NCBI RefSeq assembly: GCF_900090295.1
Contig: NZ_LT607753.1
Coordinates: 1,302,001 to 1,366,000, forward strand
Source: Micromonospora coxensis
GTDB lineage: Bacteria > Actinomycetota > Actinomycetes > Mycobacteriales > Micromonosporaceae
Reading direction: 5' to 3'
DNA: 64,000 nucleotides
The notes under the pieces are model-generated. The model worked only from the letters and a program-made list of their open reading frames with translations. It was not told where the DNA came from and ran no database searches. Below, one piece after another: positions 49,847 to 57,549 of the stretch. A program made the translations under genes and the position numbers. Each line of letters starts with the position of its first letter. The first letter of the stretch is position 1.

Positions 49847-50734
49847 CTAACCCTTGTGGCGGGGCACCAGGCGGTGCACGGAGAGCAGGACCAGCGCCGC
49901 CACCACGCCCATCGTCCCGGCGATGCCGGCGGCGCTGCCGGCGTACCCGGTGAACAGGGTGCGCCGGCTCAGCTCGTCGACGGCGACCTGCTGCTGGTCG
50001 AGCAGCGAGGTCACCGCCAGCCCGGAGACGACGACGGCGGCCAGGCCGCCCACGCCGAGCACCGCGGCGGAGACCCGGTGCGCGTCCTCGCCGGCGACCT
50101 GCGCCTGCTCCCGCTGGAAGATCAGCAGCAGCAGCCCGGCCAGCGCCGCCCAGACCCCGACCACCAGGAACGCGGCCACCGCGTCGCTGGGCCGGTGCCA
50201 GCCGGCGGAGAGGGTGGCCACCCCGGCGACGGCGGCGTACGCGACGCCGAGGAACGCCCCGAGCGCGCGCACCTTGGGCGGCAGCACCAGGATCAGCGCC
50301 AGCGCCACCGACGCGGCGATGGTGGTGTGCCCGCTGGGCAGGCTGTTGCCGACGGCGTCGCGCTCCGGGTCGATGCCGAGGGCGGGCCGGTCGATGACGT
50401 ACTTGAGCACCTGGGTGGTGACGTTGGCGCCGGCGATGAGCAGGGTGGCCGCGATGGCGAGCGCCTTGCGTCCCCGGATCAACGCGATGAAGCCGATCAC
50501 CGCCGTGGTGGCGAGCAGGGACACCACGGACATCGCGTCGAGGATCCGGTTGACCAGATCGTCGATGCGGTCCTGGCCGATCCGGTTGCCGGTCAACGCG
50601 ACCGTGTCGAGCCACTGCCCCGTCCCGGTGTGTACGGCGAGCCGCCACACCACGGCGAATGCGGCCGTCTGGGCCAGAGCCAGTACGACCAACCAGACTG
50701 CCGTCCAACCCCTCGCCGTCGCGCGCACCCGCAC
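49847..50734 (-). CDS. PAP2-family membrane phosphatase
   Basis: 295 aa, six to eight helices. The three phosphatase motifs are present: KYVIDRPALG (KxxxxxxRP), NSLPSGHTTIAAS (PSGH) and TLSAGWHRPSDAVA (SRxxxxxHxxxD with G in place of the usual R context). Substrates may be undecaprenyl-PP or phosphatidate. The start is uncertain between GTG codons at 50734 and 50728; neither has a clear ribosome site. Two extra helices at the C-terminus (AAVLGVGGLAAVVVSGLAV; GSAAGIAGTMGVVAALVLLS) exceed the usual length. Confidence 0.87.
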   Translation of the reverse strand: MRVRATARGWTAVWLVVLALAQTAAFAVVWRLAVHTGTGQWLDTVALTGNRIGQDRIDDLVNRILDAMSVVSLLATTAVIGFIALIRGRKALAIAATLLIAGANVTTQVLKYVIDRPALGIDPERDAVGNSLPSGHTTIAASVALALILVLPPKVRALGAFLGVAYAAVAGVATLSAGWHRPSDAVAAFLVVGVWAALAGLLLLIFQREQAQVAGEDAHRVSAAVLGVGGLAAVVVSGLAVTSLLDQQQVAVDELSRRTLFTGYAGSAAGIAGTMGVVAALVLLSVHRLVPRHKG

Positions 50735-50817
50735 ACCGTAGCGGTACACCCGGCAGGTCGCTCGTGGGACCACCGGTACGTCCCGGCTACGTTGGGGCCG
50801 GACCACGGGAGGTGACG

Positions 50818-51489
50818 GTGGGCGGCACATCGGAGCGGGAGCGGACGGGCGCGCAACGGCCCGAGTCGCTGGCGGATCTGCTCGGCGGGCGCAGCGGCGC
50901 GGTGGACGCCACGCTGCCGCCGGTGGCGTTCACCGTGGGCTGGCTGCTGACCGGCCGCTCCGTCGTCGGCGGGGTGGCGGTGGCCGTGCTGGCCGGCTCG
51001 GCGGTGGCGCTGTGGCGGTGGCGGCGCGGTGACCGGCCACGGTCGGTGCTCGTCGGGCTGCTCGCGGTCTGCGTCGCCGCGCTCATCGCGCTCCGCACCG
51101 GACGGGCGGTCGACTTCTTCCTCGTGCAGCTCTTCTCCAACGCGGCCAGCGCGCTGGTCTGGGTGGTCAGCATCGTGGTGCGGTGGCCCCTGCTCGGGGT
51201 CGTGGTCGGGACGGCGTTGGGGCAGCGGGGTCGCTGGCGTCGGGACCGGGCGCTGCTGCGGGCGTACGGCCGGGGCAGCTGGGTGTGGGCGGCGACGTAC
51301 GCGCTGCGGGTGGCGGTGTTCCTGCCGCTGTACCTGGGCGGACAGGTGGTCGCGTTGACGGTGGCCCGGGCGGCGCTGACCTGGCCGCTGGTGGCCACGG
51401 CGCTGACGGTGAGCTGGGTGGTGATCCGGCGGTCGTTGCCGGCCGGCCATCCGGGGCTGCGGCACCCGGTGACGCCCTCGGACGGGTGA
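50818..51489 (+). CDS. DUF3159 family membrane protein
   Basis: 223 aa from a GTG with GGGAGG 6 nt upstream; a GTG two codons earlier is also possible. ESLADLLGGRSGAVDATLPP is the family N-terminal signature, then five or six helices with VDFFLVQLFSNAASALVW and a basic cytosolic loop (RGRWRRDRALLRAYGRGS). The function of DUF3159 is unknown. It is divergent from the PAP2 gene with about 80 bp between. Confidence 0.88.
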   Translation: MGGTSERERTGAQRPESLADLLGGRSGAVDATLPPVAFTVGWLLTGRSVVGGVAVAVLAGSAVALWRWRRGDRPRSVLVGLLAVCVAALIALRTGRAVDFFLVQLFSNAASALVWVVSIVVRWPLLGVVVGTALGQRGRWRRDRALLRAYGRGSWVWAATYALRVAVFLPLYLGGQVVALTVARAALTWPLVATALTVSWVVIRRSLPAGHPGLRHPVTPSDG

Positions 51490-51505
51490 GGCCCGGAACG
51501 TAAGA

Positions 51506-51537
51506 GGAGAGGCCGCCACGGGGGGAGCGGCCTCTCC
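51506..51537 (+). terminator. Hairpin after the DUF3159 gene
   Basis: Perfect 11-bp stem GGAGAGGCCGC with its complement around a 10-nt loop, 17 nt after the stop. Confidence 0.65.
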
Positions 51538-51553
51538 GAGAAATACGGTACTC

Positions 51554-51594
51554 CGTCGTGGGGCATCGTGTGATCCCACGACGCCCTCTTTTTT
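51554..51594 (+). terminator. Canonical intrinsic terminator with T-run
   Basis: Perfect 9-bp stem CGTCGTGGG/CCCACGACG with a 12-nt loop, then CCCTC and six T (51589-51594). A full rho-independent terminator is rare in such GC-rich DNA. Together with the hairpin 16 nt before, it closes rightward transcription. Confidence 0.8.
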
Positions 51595-51746
51595 CGCCGC
51601 GTCGCGCACAACGACTGGAACGGCGGACGGTGGGGTGGGCCTCCCGATCCGCTGCGTCGACCGGACGGTCGACCCACCCCCGGCCTGACCGTGGGAATCA
51701 GGCCGTCCGCCGACCGGGCGGTCCGCTCCCCCGGGCCCGGTCGGCC

Positions 51747-51779
51747 TCCGGGTGGGTGGCGCCGCGCCACCCACCCGGA
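51747..51779 (-). terminator. Hairpin terminator after the cellulase gene
   Basis: A near-perfect palindrome with 16-bp arms TCCGGGTGGGTGGCGC and its complement, 10 nt beyond the leftward cellulase stop. A second smaller hairpin, CGGCCTGA/TCAGGCCG, lies at 51681-51705. Confidence 0.65.
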
Positions 51780-51788
51780 AGGGTCACC

Positions 51789-54695
51789 TCACCCGTTCGG
51801 GAACAGGTGGCCGTAGTCGGCGTACGCCATGGCGACGTCGGCCTGCGCCCAGAACCGGTGGTAGTTGAAGACCGGCTCGGGGCCACCGTCGAGGTAGGCC
51901 TGGACCTTCGGCCAGGCGGGGTCGTTCTTGTAGAACGACCGGATGTCGGTGAAGCTCTTGCCGGCGGCGATGGCGTCACCGTTGGGCATCCTGCCGGTCC
52001 AGCCCGGCGGGATGTAGAGGCCCTGGCCGGTGGCGGCGTCGTAGACGTCGTCGAAGCGCTTGTAGTCGCCACGCTTCTCCGGCATCGAGACACCCTTGTC
52101 GTCGCTGGCCGCGTGCAGCGCGTCCAGCAGACCCTTGGCGGTGTTCTTCGCCGACACGTTGCCGGACTTGGCCGCGTACGCGATAAGCGTGCGGGCGTAG
52201 GCCGCGGCGACACCGACGTCCTGGCCCTTGACCGTCACCTCGACGTGCAGGTTGGTGTTGGGCTGCGGGTTGGTCGGGTTCCAGTTGTTGGGCTGACCGG
52301 TCCACTTCATGTCCGACGGGATGGACCAGTTGGCGCCCAGCGTGGTGTTGGCGATGGCCCACGGCACCCACTTGTCCAGCAGCGCCTTGGCCTTGGCGTT
52401 GCCGGTCTCCAGGTAGAGCTCGGCGATCCGCTGCATCGACCAGGCCTGCATGCCGAACCACTGGTTGGACGGCGGGTCGTTGTAGACCGGGTCGACGTCG
52501 TAGTACATGCCGTAGAAGGTGGCGGTGCCGGCCGGCGGCTGGGCGTAGCTGCCGTCCCAGCTGTTGGTGGCGCCACCGGCGATGCCGCCCTCGGCGGACT
52601 GGAGCCAGGTGTAGAACTCCAGCTGCCGCTCGAAGCTCTTCTGCCAGTCGGCGACCGCGGTCGGCGACTTCGGCTTGAGGGCGTCGACGTTGGTCAGGGC
52701 CCAGGCCGCGAACGGGTTCTGGTAGCCGAAGTGGTTGTGGCTGGAGCCGATCCGCCAGGACCAGTTCTGGCCGGCCTCGTACGCGCCGCCCCAGGCGTAG
52801 TACCAGGACATCAGGTAGTGCGCCGAGTCCTTGCCGGTGCCGGCCGGGCAGGTGGACGCCCCGACGCAGTTGCCGATCTTCTTGAAGTACTTGTCGAACA
52901 TCGCGTACCGCAGGTAGTCACCCATCTTGGCGGCCTTGGCGACGGTCGCCGCCACGTCGGCCTCCTTGCCCTGCGCCTCGGCCCAGGTCATCGCCCAGTA
53001 CGCGGCCTGCACGGCGCGGGCGTCGGCGTCCGGGGCGTTGGTGTACTTCCACTGCTTGGCCGGGGCGTTCGACTCCTTGATGAACAGGTCGAGGTAGCCG
53101 TACTGGCCGCCGTGCTTGAAGGTCTCGCAGGACGGCTGCGGCACGGTCTCCCAGACCGACTCCTGGGTGCCCCGCTGGAAGGTGTTGATGTACGCCGGCT
53201 TGGTCGTGCCGTCGCCGCAGCGGCCGTAGCCGTAGACGTTGTCGACGTCCAGCAGCCAGTGCATGCCGTAGATGTCACCGGTGCCGTAGGTGGACTGCAG
53301 CTCCGAGCGGAGCGGGTCCTGGCCGACCGGCACGTTCGGTTGCAGCTGCGACGGGTAGCCGCTGGGCAGCGGGTGCTCCGCGGCGTACTGCGGGGTGCCG
53401 GCGGCGCCGGCGGTGGGCTGGTCGGCGTGCGACGGGATGATGTACTTCTCCATCACCGTCCAGGCGTTGTTGAACGGGGCCCAGTTCTGGGTGACCCGGC
53501 CGTAGTTGGCCTCCAGCCAGAGCCAGAAGCTGAACGCCTCGGAGGTGGTCTCGTGGCCGTGGTCGGGCGCCTCGACGATCAGCGTCTCGATCGAGTGGTA
53601 CGGCACGCCCTCCGGGCTGAAGTACCCGGAGTTCTTGATCTTGCCGTACTGGTCGAGGAAGCGCGCGATGTAGGTGTTGTCGCCGCCGGGGGTGTCGTTG
53701 TCGATCTCGGTGGCGGTGATGGCGAGCGGGGCGAGCCCGCTGGCCGAGGCGGTGATGGTGGCGGTGCCGCCGACGGTGTCGGAGTCCTCCGCCGCCGAGA
53801 CCGTGACGGTGGCGCCGGTGTTCCAGTTGCTCGGGGTCAGCGTGACGGAGGCCGGCGAGACGGTCACGTCGGTGTCGCCGGTGCGGGCCAGGGCGACCGT
53901 CACGTTGGCGCTCGGCGCGGCGCTCAGCTTGAGGTTGACCGTGGAGCTGCCGCCCTCGGTGACGCTCACCGCCGACGGGGTGGCCACGAGCACCGGGCCG
54001 GAGGCCGGGCTGACCGTGAACGCCTTCTCGGCGACCGCGCTGGCGTTCGCGTTGTCGTACGCCTTGGCCTGGACGGTGTAGCTGCCGGCCGGCAGGTCCT
54101 CCAGGGTGTAGCCGTACGGCGCGGTGGTGTCGGTGTTGACCAGCAGGCCGTTGCGGTAGAACTCGACCTTGCTGATGGTGCCGTCCGGGTCGCTGGCGGT
54201 GGCGGTCAGCGGCACGTCGGCGGGCGCCTCGAACGGCCCGGTGGGCACCCCGAGGGCGACCGTCGGCGGCTGGTTGGTGCCGACGCCGTTGCAGGTCACG
54301 CCGTTGAGGGTGAACGAGGTGGGCTTCGGGTTGCTGCCGGAGTAGGCGCCGTTGAACCCGATGGTGGTCGAGGCCCCGGTGCCGAGGCTGCCGTTCCACG
54401 ACTCGTTGGTCGCGGTCACGACGCTGCCGGTCTGGCTCCACTTGGCCGACCAGCCCTGGGTGACGCGCTGGCTGGTGTTGGGGAAGGTCCACTTGAGCGT
54501 CCAGCCGTTGACGGCGTCGCCCAGGTTCTTGATGGTGACGTTGCCGGTGAAGCCACTGCCCCAGTCGTTGGTCGTGTAGACCACGTCGCAGGCGGGGGCG
54601 GCCTGCGCGGCGCCGGCCGGCAGGGTCACCCCGCCGATGGCGAGGGCGGTGGCGGCGAGCATCGCCATCCGGCGACGTCTTGCCATGAGTCTCAT
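51789..54695 (-). CDS. Secreted GH48 cellulase (reducing-end cellobiohydrolase type) with CBM2 and Calx-beta modules
   Basis: 968 aa. Signal peptide to about residue 32 (MAMLAATALAIGGVTLPAGA). CBM2 follows (CDVVYTTNDWGSGFTGNVTI ... SFTLNGVTC, with conserved Trp). Then an Ig-like Big-type module (PPTVALGVPTGPFEAPADVP), a Calx-beta-like repeat (SVTEGGSSTVNLKLSAAPS) and GH48 from about residue 340 (YIARFLDQYGKIKNSGYFSP). HETTSEAFSFWLWLEANYGR holds the catalytic acid Glu of GH48. GH48 enzymes are processive exo-cellulases. The ATG at 54695 follows GAGGAG. A CebR-like operator lies upstream, so cellobiose induction is expected. Confidence 0.96.
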   Translation of the reverse strand: MRLMARRRRMAMLAATALAIGGVTLPAGAAQAAPACDVVYTTNDWGSGFTGNVTIKNLGDAVNGWTLKWTFPNTSQRVTQGWSAKWSQTGSVVTATNESWNGSLGTGASTTIGFNGAYSGSNPKPTSFTLNGVTCNGVGTNQPPTVALGVPTGPFEAPADVPLTATASDPDGTISKVEFYRNGLLVNTDTTAPYGYTLEDLPAGSYTVQAKAYDNANASAVAEKAFTVSPASGPVLVATPSAVSVTEGGSSTVNLKLSAAPSANVTVALARTGDTDVTVSPASVTLTPSNWNTGATVTVSAAEDSDTVGGTATITASASGLAPLAITATEIDNDTPGGDNTYIARFLDQYGKIKNSGYFSPEGVPYHSIETLIVEAPDHGHETTSEAFSFWLWLEANYGRVTQNWAPFNNAWTVMEKYIIPSHADQPTAGAAGTPQYAAEHPLPSGYPSQLQPNVPVGQDPLRSELQSTYGTGDIYGMHWLLDVDNVYGYGRCGDGTTKPAYINTFQRGTQESVWETVPQPSCETFKHGGQYGYLDLFIKESNAPAKQWKYTNAPDADARAVQAAYWAMTWAEAQGKEADVAATVAKAAKMGDYLRYAMFDKYFKKIGNCVGASTCPAGTGKDSAHYLMSWYYAWGGAYEAGQNWSWRIGSSHNHFGYQNPFAAWALTNVDALKPKSPTAVADWQKSFERQLEFYTWLQSAEGGIAGGATNSWDGSYAQPPAGTATFYGMYYDVDPVYNDPPSNQWFGMQAWSMQRIAELYLETGNAKAKALLDKWVPWAIANTTLGANWSIPSDMKWTGQPNNWNPTNPQPNTNLHVEVTVKGQDVGVAAAYARTLIAYAAKSGNVSAKNTAKGLLDALHAASDDKGVSMPEKRGDYKRFDDVYDAATGQGLYIPPGWTGRMPNGDAIAAGKSFTDIRSFYKNDPAWPKVQAYLDGGPEPVFNYHRFWAQADVAMAYADYGHLFPNG

Positions 54696-54934
54696 GTGCG
54701 CGGTGTCTCCTCGGACCGGGCCGGGGCCGTACGGGCCGCCGGCGGGGCACCTCCACGCGAGCAGGGTTCGCGGGGGGACGGAGGCGCCCGGGAAGGTGGT
54801 CGGTCTGGATCGGCCGTGCGCTGCCCAGCGGCAGCGTGCCGTCTCCTCGGGTGCCGTCCGGAGAACCGGATGCCCTCGGCGACCCGCGCTCGCGCGAGCT
54901 GGCTCCGCGTCGCGATTGATTCGACAGTCTGCCA

Positions 54935-54948
54935 TGGAAGCGCTCCCA
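54935..54948. promoter_or_regulatory. CebR-like operator 1
   Basis: TGGAAGCGCTCCCA, one mismatch to the known Streptomyces CebR box TGGGAGCGCTCCCA. It lies 240 bp upstream of the cellulase start. Confidence 0.8.
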
Positions 54949-55043
54949 CAACAACACCGCAGGTCACACGCAGATCCATGTTTCGATCTCGTTTAGGGTC
55001 TTTCACAAACCGGTGACGGGCGTTACAGTCGCTGCATCGCCGA

Positions 55044-55057
55044 TGGGAGCGCTTCCA
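55044..55057. promoter_or_regulatory. CebR-like operator 2
   Basis: TGGGAGCGCTTCCA, one mismatch to the CebR consensus. Spacing to operator 1 is 109 bp, roughly ten helical turns. Confidence 0.8.
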
Positions 55058-55265
55058 TCGACGGAGATGCAATTAGTTGGATCGACCGTGGTCACCGGCC
55101 ACGGAGTACAGCCCGAGGGGCTGACGACGGGCCAGCCCGGACACCGTCGTCAGCCGACACCCACCAGCAGGAGGGAGGTGGAACCAGAGCCACTCGCGTG
55201 GCCCGGCTCCCGCGCGACACGCACGGCCGGACAGCCAATTCCACACGTGCGTGTGTGCACCACAG

Positions 55266-55298
55266 GTGGGGACGGGGGTTGCCCTCCCCCGTCCCCAC
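55266..55298. terminator. Strong hairpin between the CebR-like operators
   Basis: A perfect 13-bp stem, GTGGGGACGGGGG with its complement, around a 7-nt loop. It may end rightward or leftward transcripts and insulate the two genes, or act as an attenuator. Confidence 0.5.
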
Positions 55299-55519
55299 AC
55301 TAAACCCCCGTACTCGACGGGAAAAGAGGCCGACGGGACAGGCGTGCGCGCCACCCGGCCGGCCTCGCTCGCTATCTGCGCACCGTCACGGGCCTCGGCG
55401 AAGCGGCCAGGCCCTGCGACCCCTCCCACACACCCCCATCCCGGCCACCCGCACGGGTCCGGCCCCTCTAGGCTGGGCAGTCCGCCCGACGAGACGGCCG
55501 GGTCGTCACGCGCCCGATT

Positions 55520-55533
55520 TGGGAGCGCTCCCG
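55520..55533 (+). promoter_or_regulatory. CebR-like operator 3
   Basis: TGGGAGCGCTCCCG, one mismatch at the last base, 36 bp before the beta-glucosidase start. Its place so near the start suggests direct repression there. Confidence 0.82.
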
Positions 55534-55568
55534 GCCGTCGGGTGGCCCGCACCCGAGGAGAAATGCCC

Positions 55569-57059
55569 ATGTCGATGCTCACCCGACGGCGACTGCTCCG
55601 CCGCGCCGCGCTCTCCGCCACCGCCACGGCCGGGGCGGGGACATCCCCCGTCACCACCGCCGCCGCGGCCGGGGCCACCGCCACGAGCTGCGACACCACC
55701 ACCGGGCCGGACGCCGACCCGACGGCCGCCACCGCCGCGCCCGGCCTGCGCTTCCCCCGCGACTTCGGTTGGGGCGCGGCCACGTCGGCGTACCAGATCG
55801 AGGGCGCCGCGAAGGAGGACGGCCGGGGCGAGTCGGTCTGGGACACCTTCAGCCGTACCCCCGGCCGGACCCGCAACGGCGACACCGGCGACGTGGCCGC
55901 CGACCACTACCACCGCTGGGCCGAGGACCTGGACCTGATGCGCGACCTCGGCCTGCGCAGCTACCGCTTCTCCATCTCCTGGCCCCGGATCCAGGCCGAC
56001 GGCACCGGCCTGCCCAACCAGCGGGGCCTCGACTTCTACCGCCGCCTCGTCGACGGACTGCACGAGCGCGGCATCGCCCCGATGGTCACCCTCTTCCACT
56101 GGGACCTGCCCCAGTCGCTGGAGGACGCCGGGGGCTGGGAGAACCGGGACACCGCCTACCGCTTCGCCGACTACGCCGACGCCGTCTTCCGGGGCCTCGG
56201 CGACCAGGTGCCGGTCTGGCTCACCGTCAACGAGCCGAAGACCGTGGTGCAGAACGGTTACCTCTGGGGCCACCACGCGCCCGGCCGGCAGGACCCGGAG
56301 GCGGCGTACCTCGTCGCCCACCACCTCCAGCTCGCCCACGGCCTGGCGGTCCGCGCGCTGCGCGCCGGCGGCTCGGACGCCCGCATCGGCCCGGCGCTGA
56401 ACCTGCACCCCTGCTACCCCGCCGACGACAGCCCCGGCGCCGCCGCGGCCACCCGCCTCTACGACGGGTACGAGAACCGCCTCTACCTGGACCCGATCCT
56501 CACCGGCGCCTACCCGGCGGACGTGCTGGCCGACCTCGGCGAGGGCAGCCGGATGGCGCGCGGCATCGCCGACGGCGACCTGGAGATCATCTCCAGCCCG
56601 GTCGACCTGCTGGCCGTGCAGTACTACACCCCGATCTACGTCACCGCCGACGGCGGCACCACCCGGCGCTGGTCGACCTCCGAGGCCGACTGGCAGCAGA
56701 TCTACCCGGACGGGATGTACGACGTGCTGACCCGGGTCACCCGTGACTACGGGCCGGTCCCGATCACCGTCACGGAGAACGGCCTGCCCTGCCCGGACGT
56801 GCTCGGCCCCGACGGCACGGTCGACGACGCCGGCCGGGTCGCCTTCCTGCGCGACCACTTCGCCGCCGCCCACCGGGCCATCGCCGACGGGGTGCCGCTG
56901 GAGAGCTACCACGTCTGGTCGCTGCTGGACAACTTCGAGTGGGACCAGGGGTACGACCAGCGCTGGGGGCTGGTCTACGTGGACTACGCCACCCAGCGCC
57001 GGGTCCTCAAGCGCAGCGCCCACTGGTACCGGGGCGTCATCCGCGACAACGGGCTCTGA
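55569..57059 (+). CDS. GH1 beta-glucosidase with Tat signal
   Basis: 496 aa. The Tat motif TRRRLLRRAALSA and the Ala-rich stretch after it indicate export in folded form; most actinobacterial GH1 enzymes are cytosolic, so this is unusual. GH1 marks: FPRDFGWGAATSAYQIEGAA, acid/base Glu in LTVNEPKTVV and nucleophile Glu in ITVTENGLPC. DNFEWDQGYDQRWGLVYVDY is the C-terminal signature. It cleaves cellobiose and short cello-oligosaccharides from the GH48 enzyme. The ATG at 55569 is favoured (GAGGAG 8 nt upstream); 55563 lies too close to it. Confidence 0.95.
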   Translation: MSMLTRRRLLRRAALSATATAGAGTSPVTTAAAAGATATSCDTTTGPDADPTAATAAPGLRFPRDFGWGAATSAYQIEGAAKEDGRGESVWDTFSRTPGRTRNGDTGDVAADHYHRWAEDLDLMRDLGLRSYRFSISWPRIQADGTGLPNQRGLDFYRRLVDGLHERGIAPMVTLFHWDLPQSLEDAGGWENRDTAYRFADYADAVFRGLGDQVPVWLTVNEPKTVVQNGYLWGHHAPGRQDPEAAYLVAHHLQLAHGLAVRALRAGGSDARIGPALNLHPCYPADDSPGAAAATRLYDGYENRLYLDPILTGAYPADVLADLGEGSRMARGIADGDLEIISSPVDLLAVQYYTPIYVTADGGTTRRWSTSEADWQQIYPDGMYDVLTRVTRDYGPVPITVTENGLPCPDVLGPDGTVDDAGRVAFLRDHFAAAHRAIADGVPLESYHVWSLLDNFEWDQGYDQRWGLVYVDYATQRRVLKRSAHWYRGVIRDNGL

Positions 57060-57082
57060 ACGGCCGACGGACCACCCGGGTG

Positions 57083-57108
57083 GCCGGACCGCGTGGGGGC
57101 GGTCCGGC
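57083..57108. terminator. Bidirectional hairpin between GH1 and roadblock genes
   Basis: A perfect 10-bp stem GCCGGACCGC with its complement and a 6-nt loop, between two convergent genes. Confidence 0.65.
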
Positions 57109-57126
57109 AGGCCGGACGGCGTCGGG

Positions 57127-57549
57127 TCAGCGGGGCAGCGCCTGCTGCAACTCGGCGCGCAGCGCCGGGGTGAGCATCTCGCCCGCCTGCTTGGCCAGCC
57201 GGGCCATCTCGTAGCCCACCACGCCGATGTCGGCCTCGGACCCGGCCAGGGTGGCCAGGATCGAGCCGTCGCGGATCTGCATGACCAGGAAGTAGCCACG
57301 GCCCATCTCGACCACCGTCTGCTTGACGATGTCGCCGTCGAACATCTGCGCCGCCCCGGCGGTGATGCTCATCAGCCCGGAGGTCACCGCGGCGAGCTTG
57401 TCGGCGTGGTCGCGGGGCAGGTGCGCCGAGATGGCGACCAGCAACCCGTCGGAGGAGACCACCACCGCGTGGGCGACTCCCGGCACCCGCTCGGCGAACG
57501 CGTTGACCAGCCAGCTCAGGTCACGCGCCTCCTGGCTCAACGTCGTCAC
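57127..57549 (-). CDS. Roadblock/LC7 domain protein (conservon B-type)
   Basis: 140 aa. [28 protein letters not shown] is the roadblock N-terminal strand-helix core (short part [15 protein letters not shown]); [20 protein letters not shown] follows. Such proteins partner small GTPases. In conservons this is the second gene (CvnB) after the sensor kinase. The start overlaps the kinase stop by 4 nt. The usual next genes, a DUF742 protein and a small GTPase, are absent. Confidence 0.93.
   Translation of the reverse strand: MTTLSQEARDLSWLVNAFAERVPGVAHAVVVSSDGLLVAISAHLPRDHADKLAAVTSGLMSITAGAAQMFDGDIVKQTVVEMGRGYFLVMQIRDGSILATLAGSEADIGVVGYEMARLAKQAGEMLTPALRAELQQALPR

Larger units (their letters stand above)
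54696..55568. other. Divergent control region of the cellulase and beta-glucosidase genes
   Basis: About 870 bp without a supported gene. It contains three CebR-like operators (listed separately) and a 13-bp hairpin at 55266-55298. Rightward and leftward promoters must both lie here; -10 candidates are not clear. TTGTGA on the minus strand near 55005-55010 could be a -35 for the cellulase. Confidence 0.5.

Noticed and set aside
51506..51594. Riboswitch
   Set aside because: Two plain hairpins lie after a gene rather than before one, and no conserved aptamer is recognised; terminators explain them better.
51558..55016. Plus-strand open frame of over 1100 codons antisense to the cellulase
   Set aside because: Valine/Gly/Arg-rich shadow of the GH48 gene with no domain; it also crosses two terminator hairpins and a CebR site.
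54692..55072. Minus-strand small ORF in the CebR control region
   Set aside because: Arg/Pro-rich, no ribosome site, and it overlaps operators 1 and 2.
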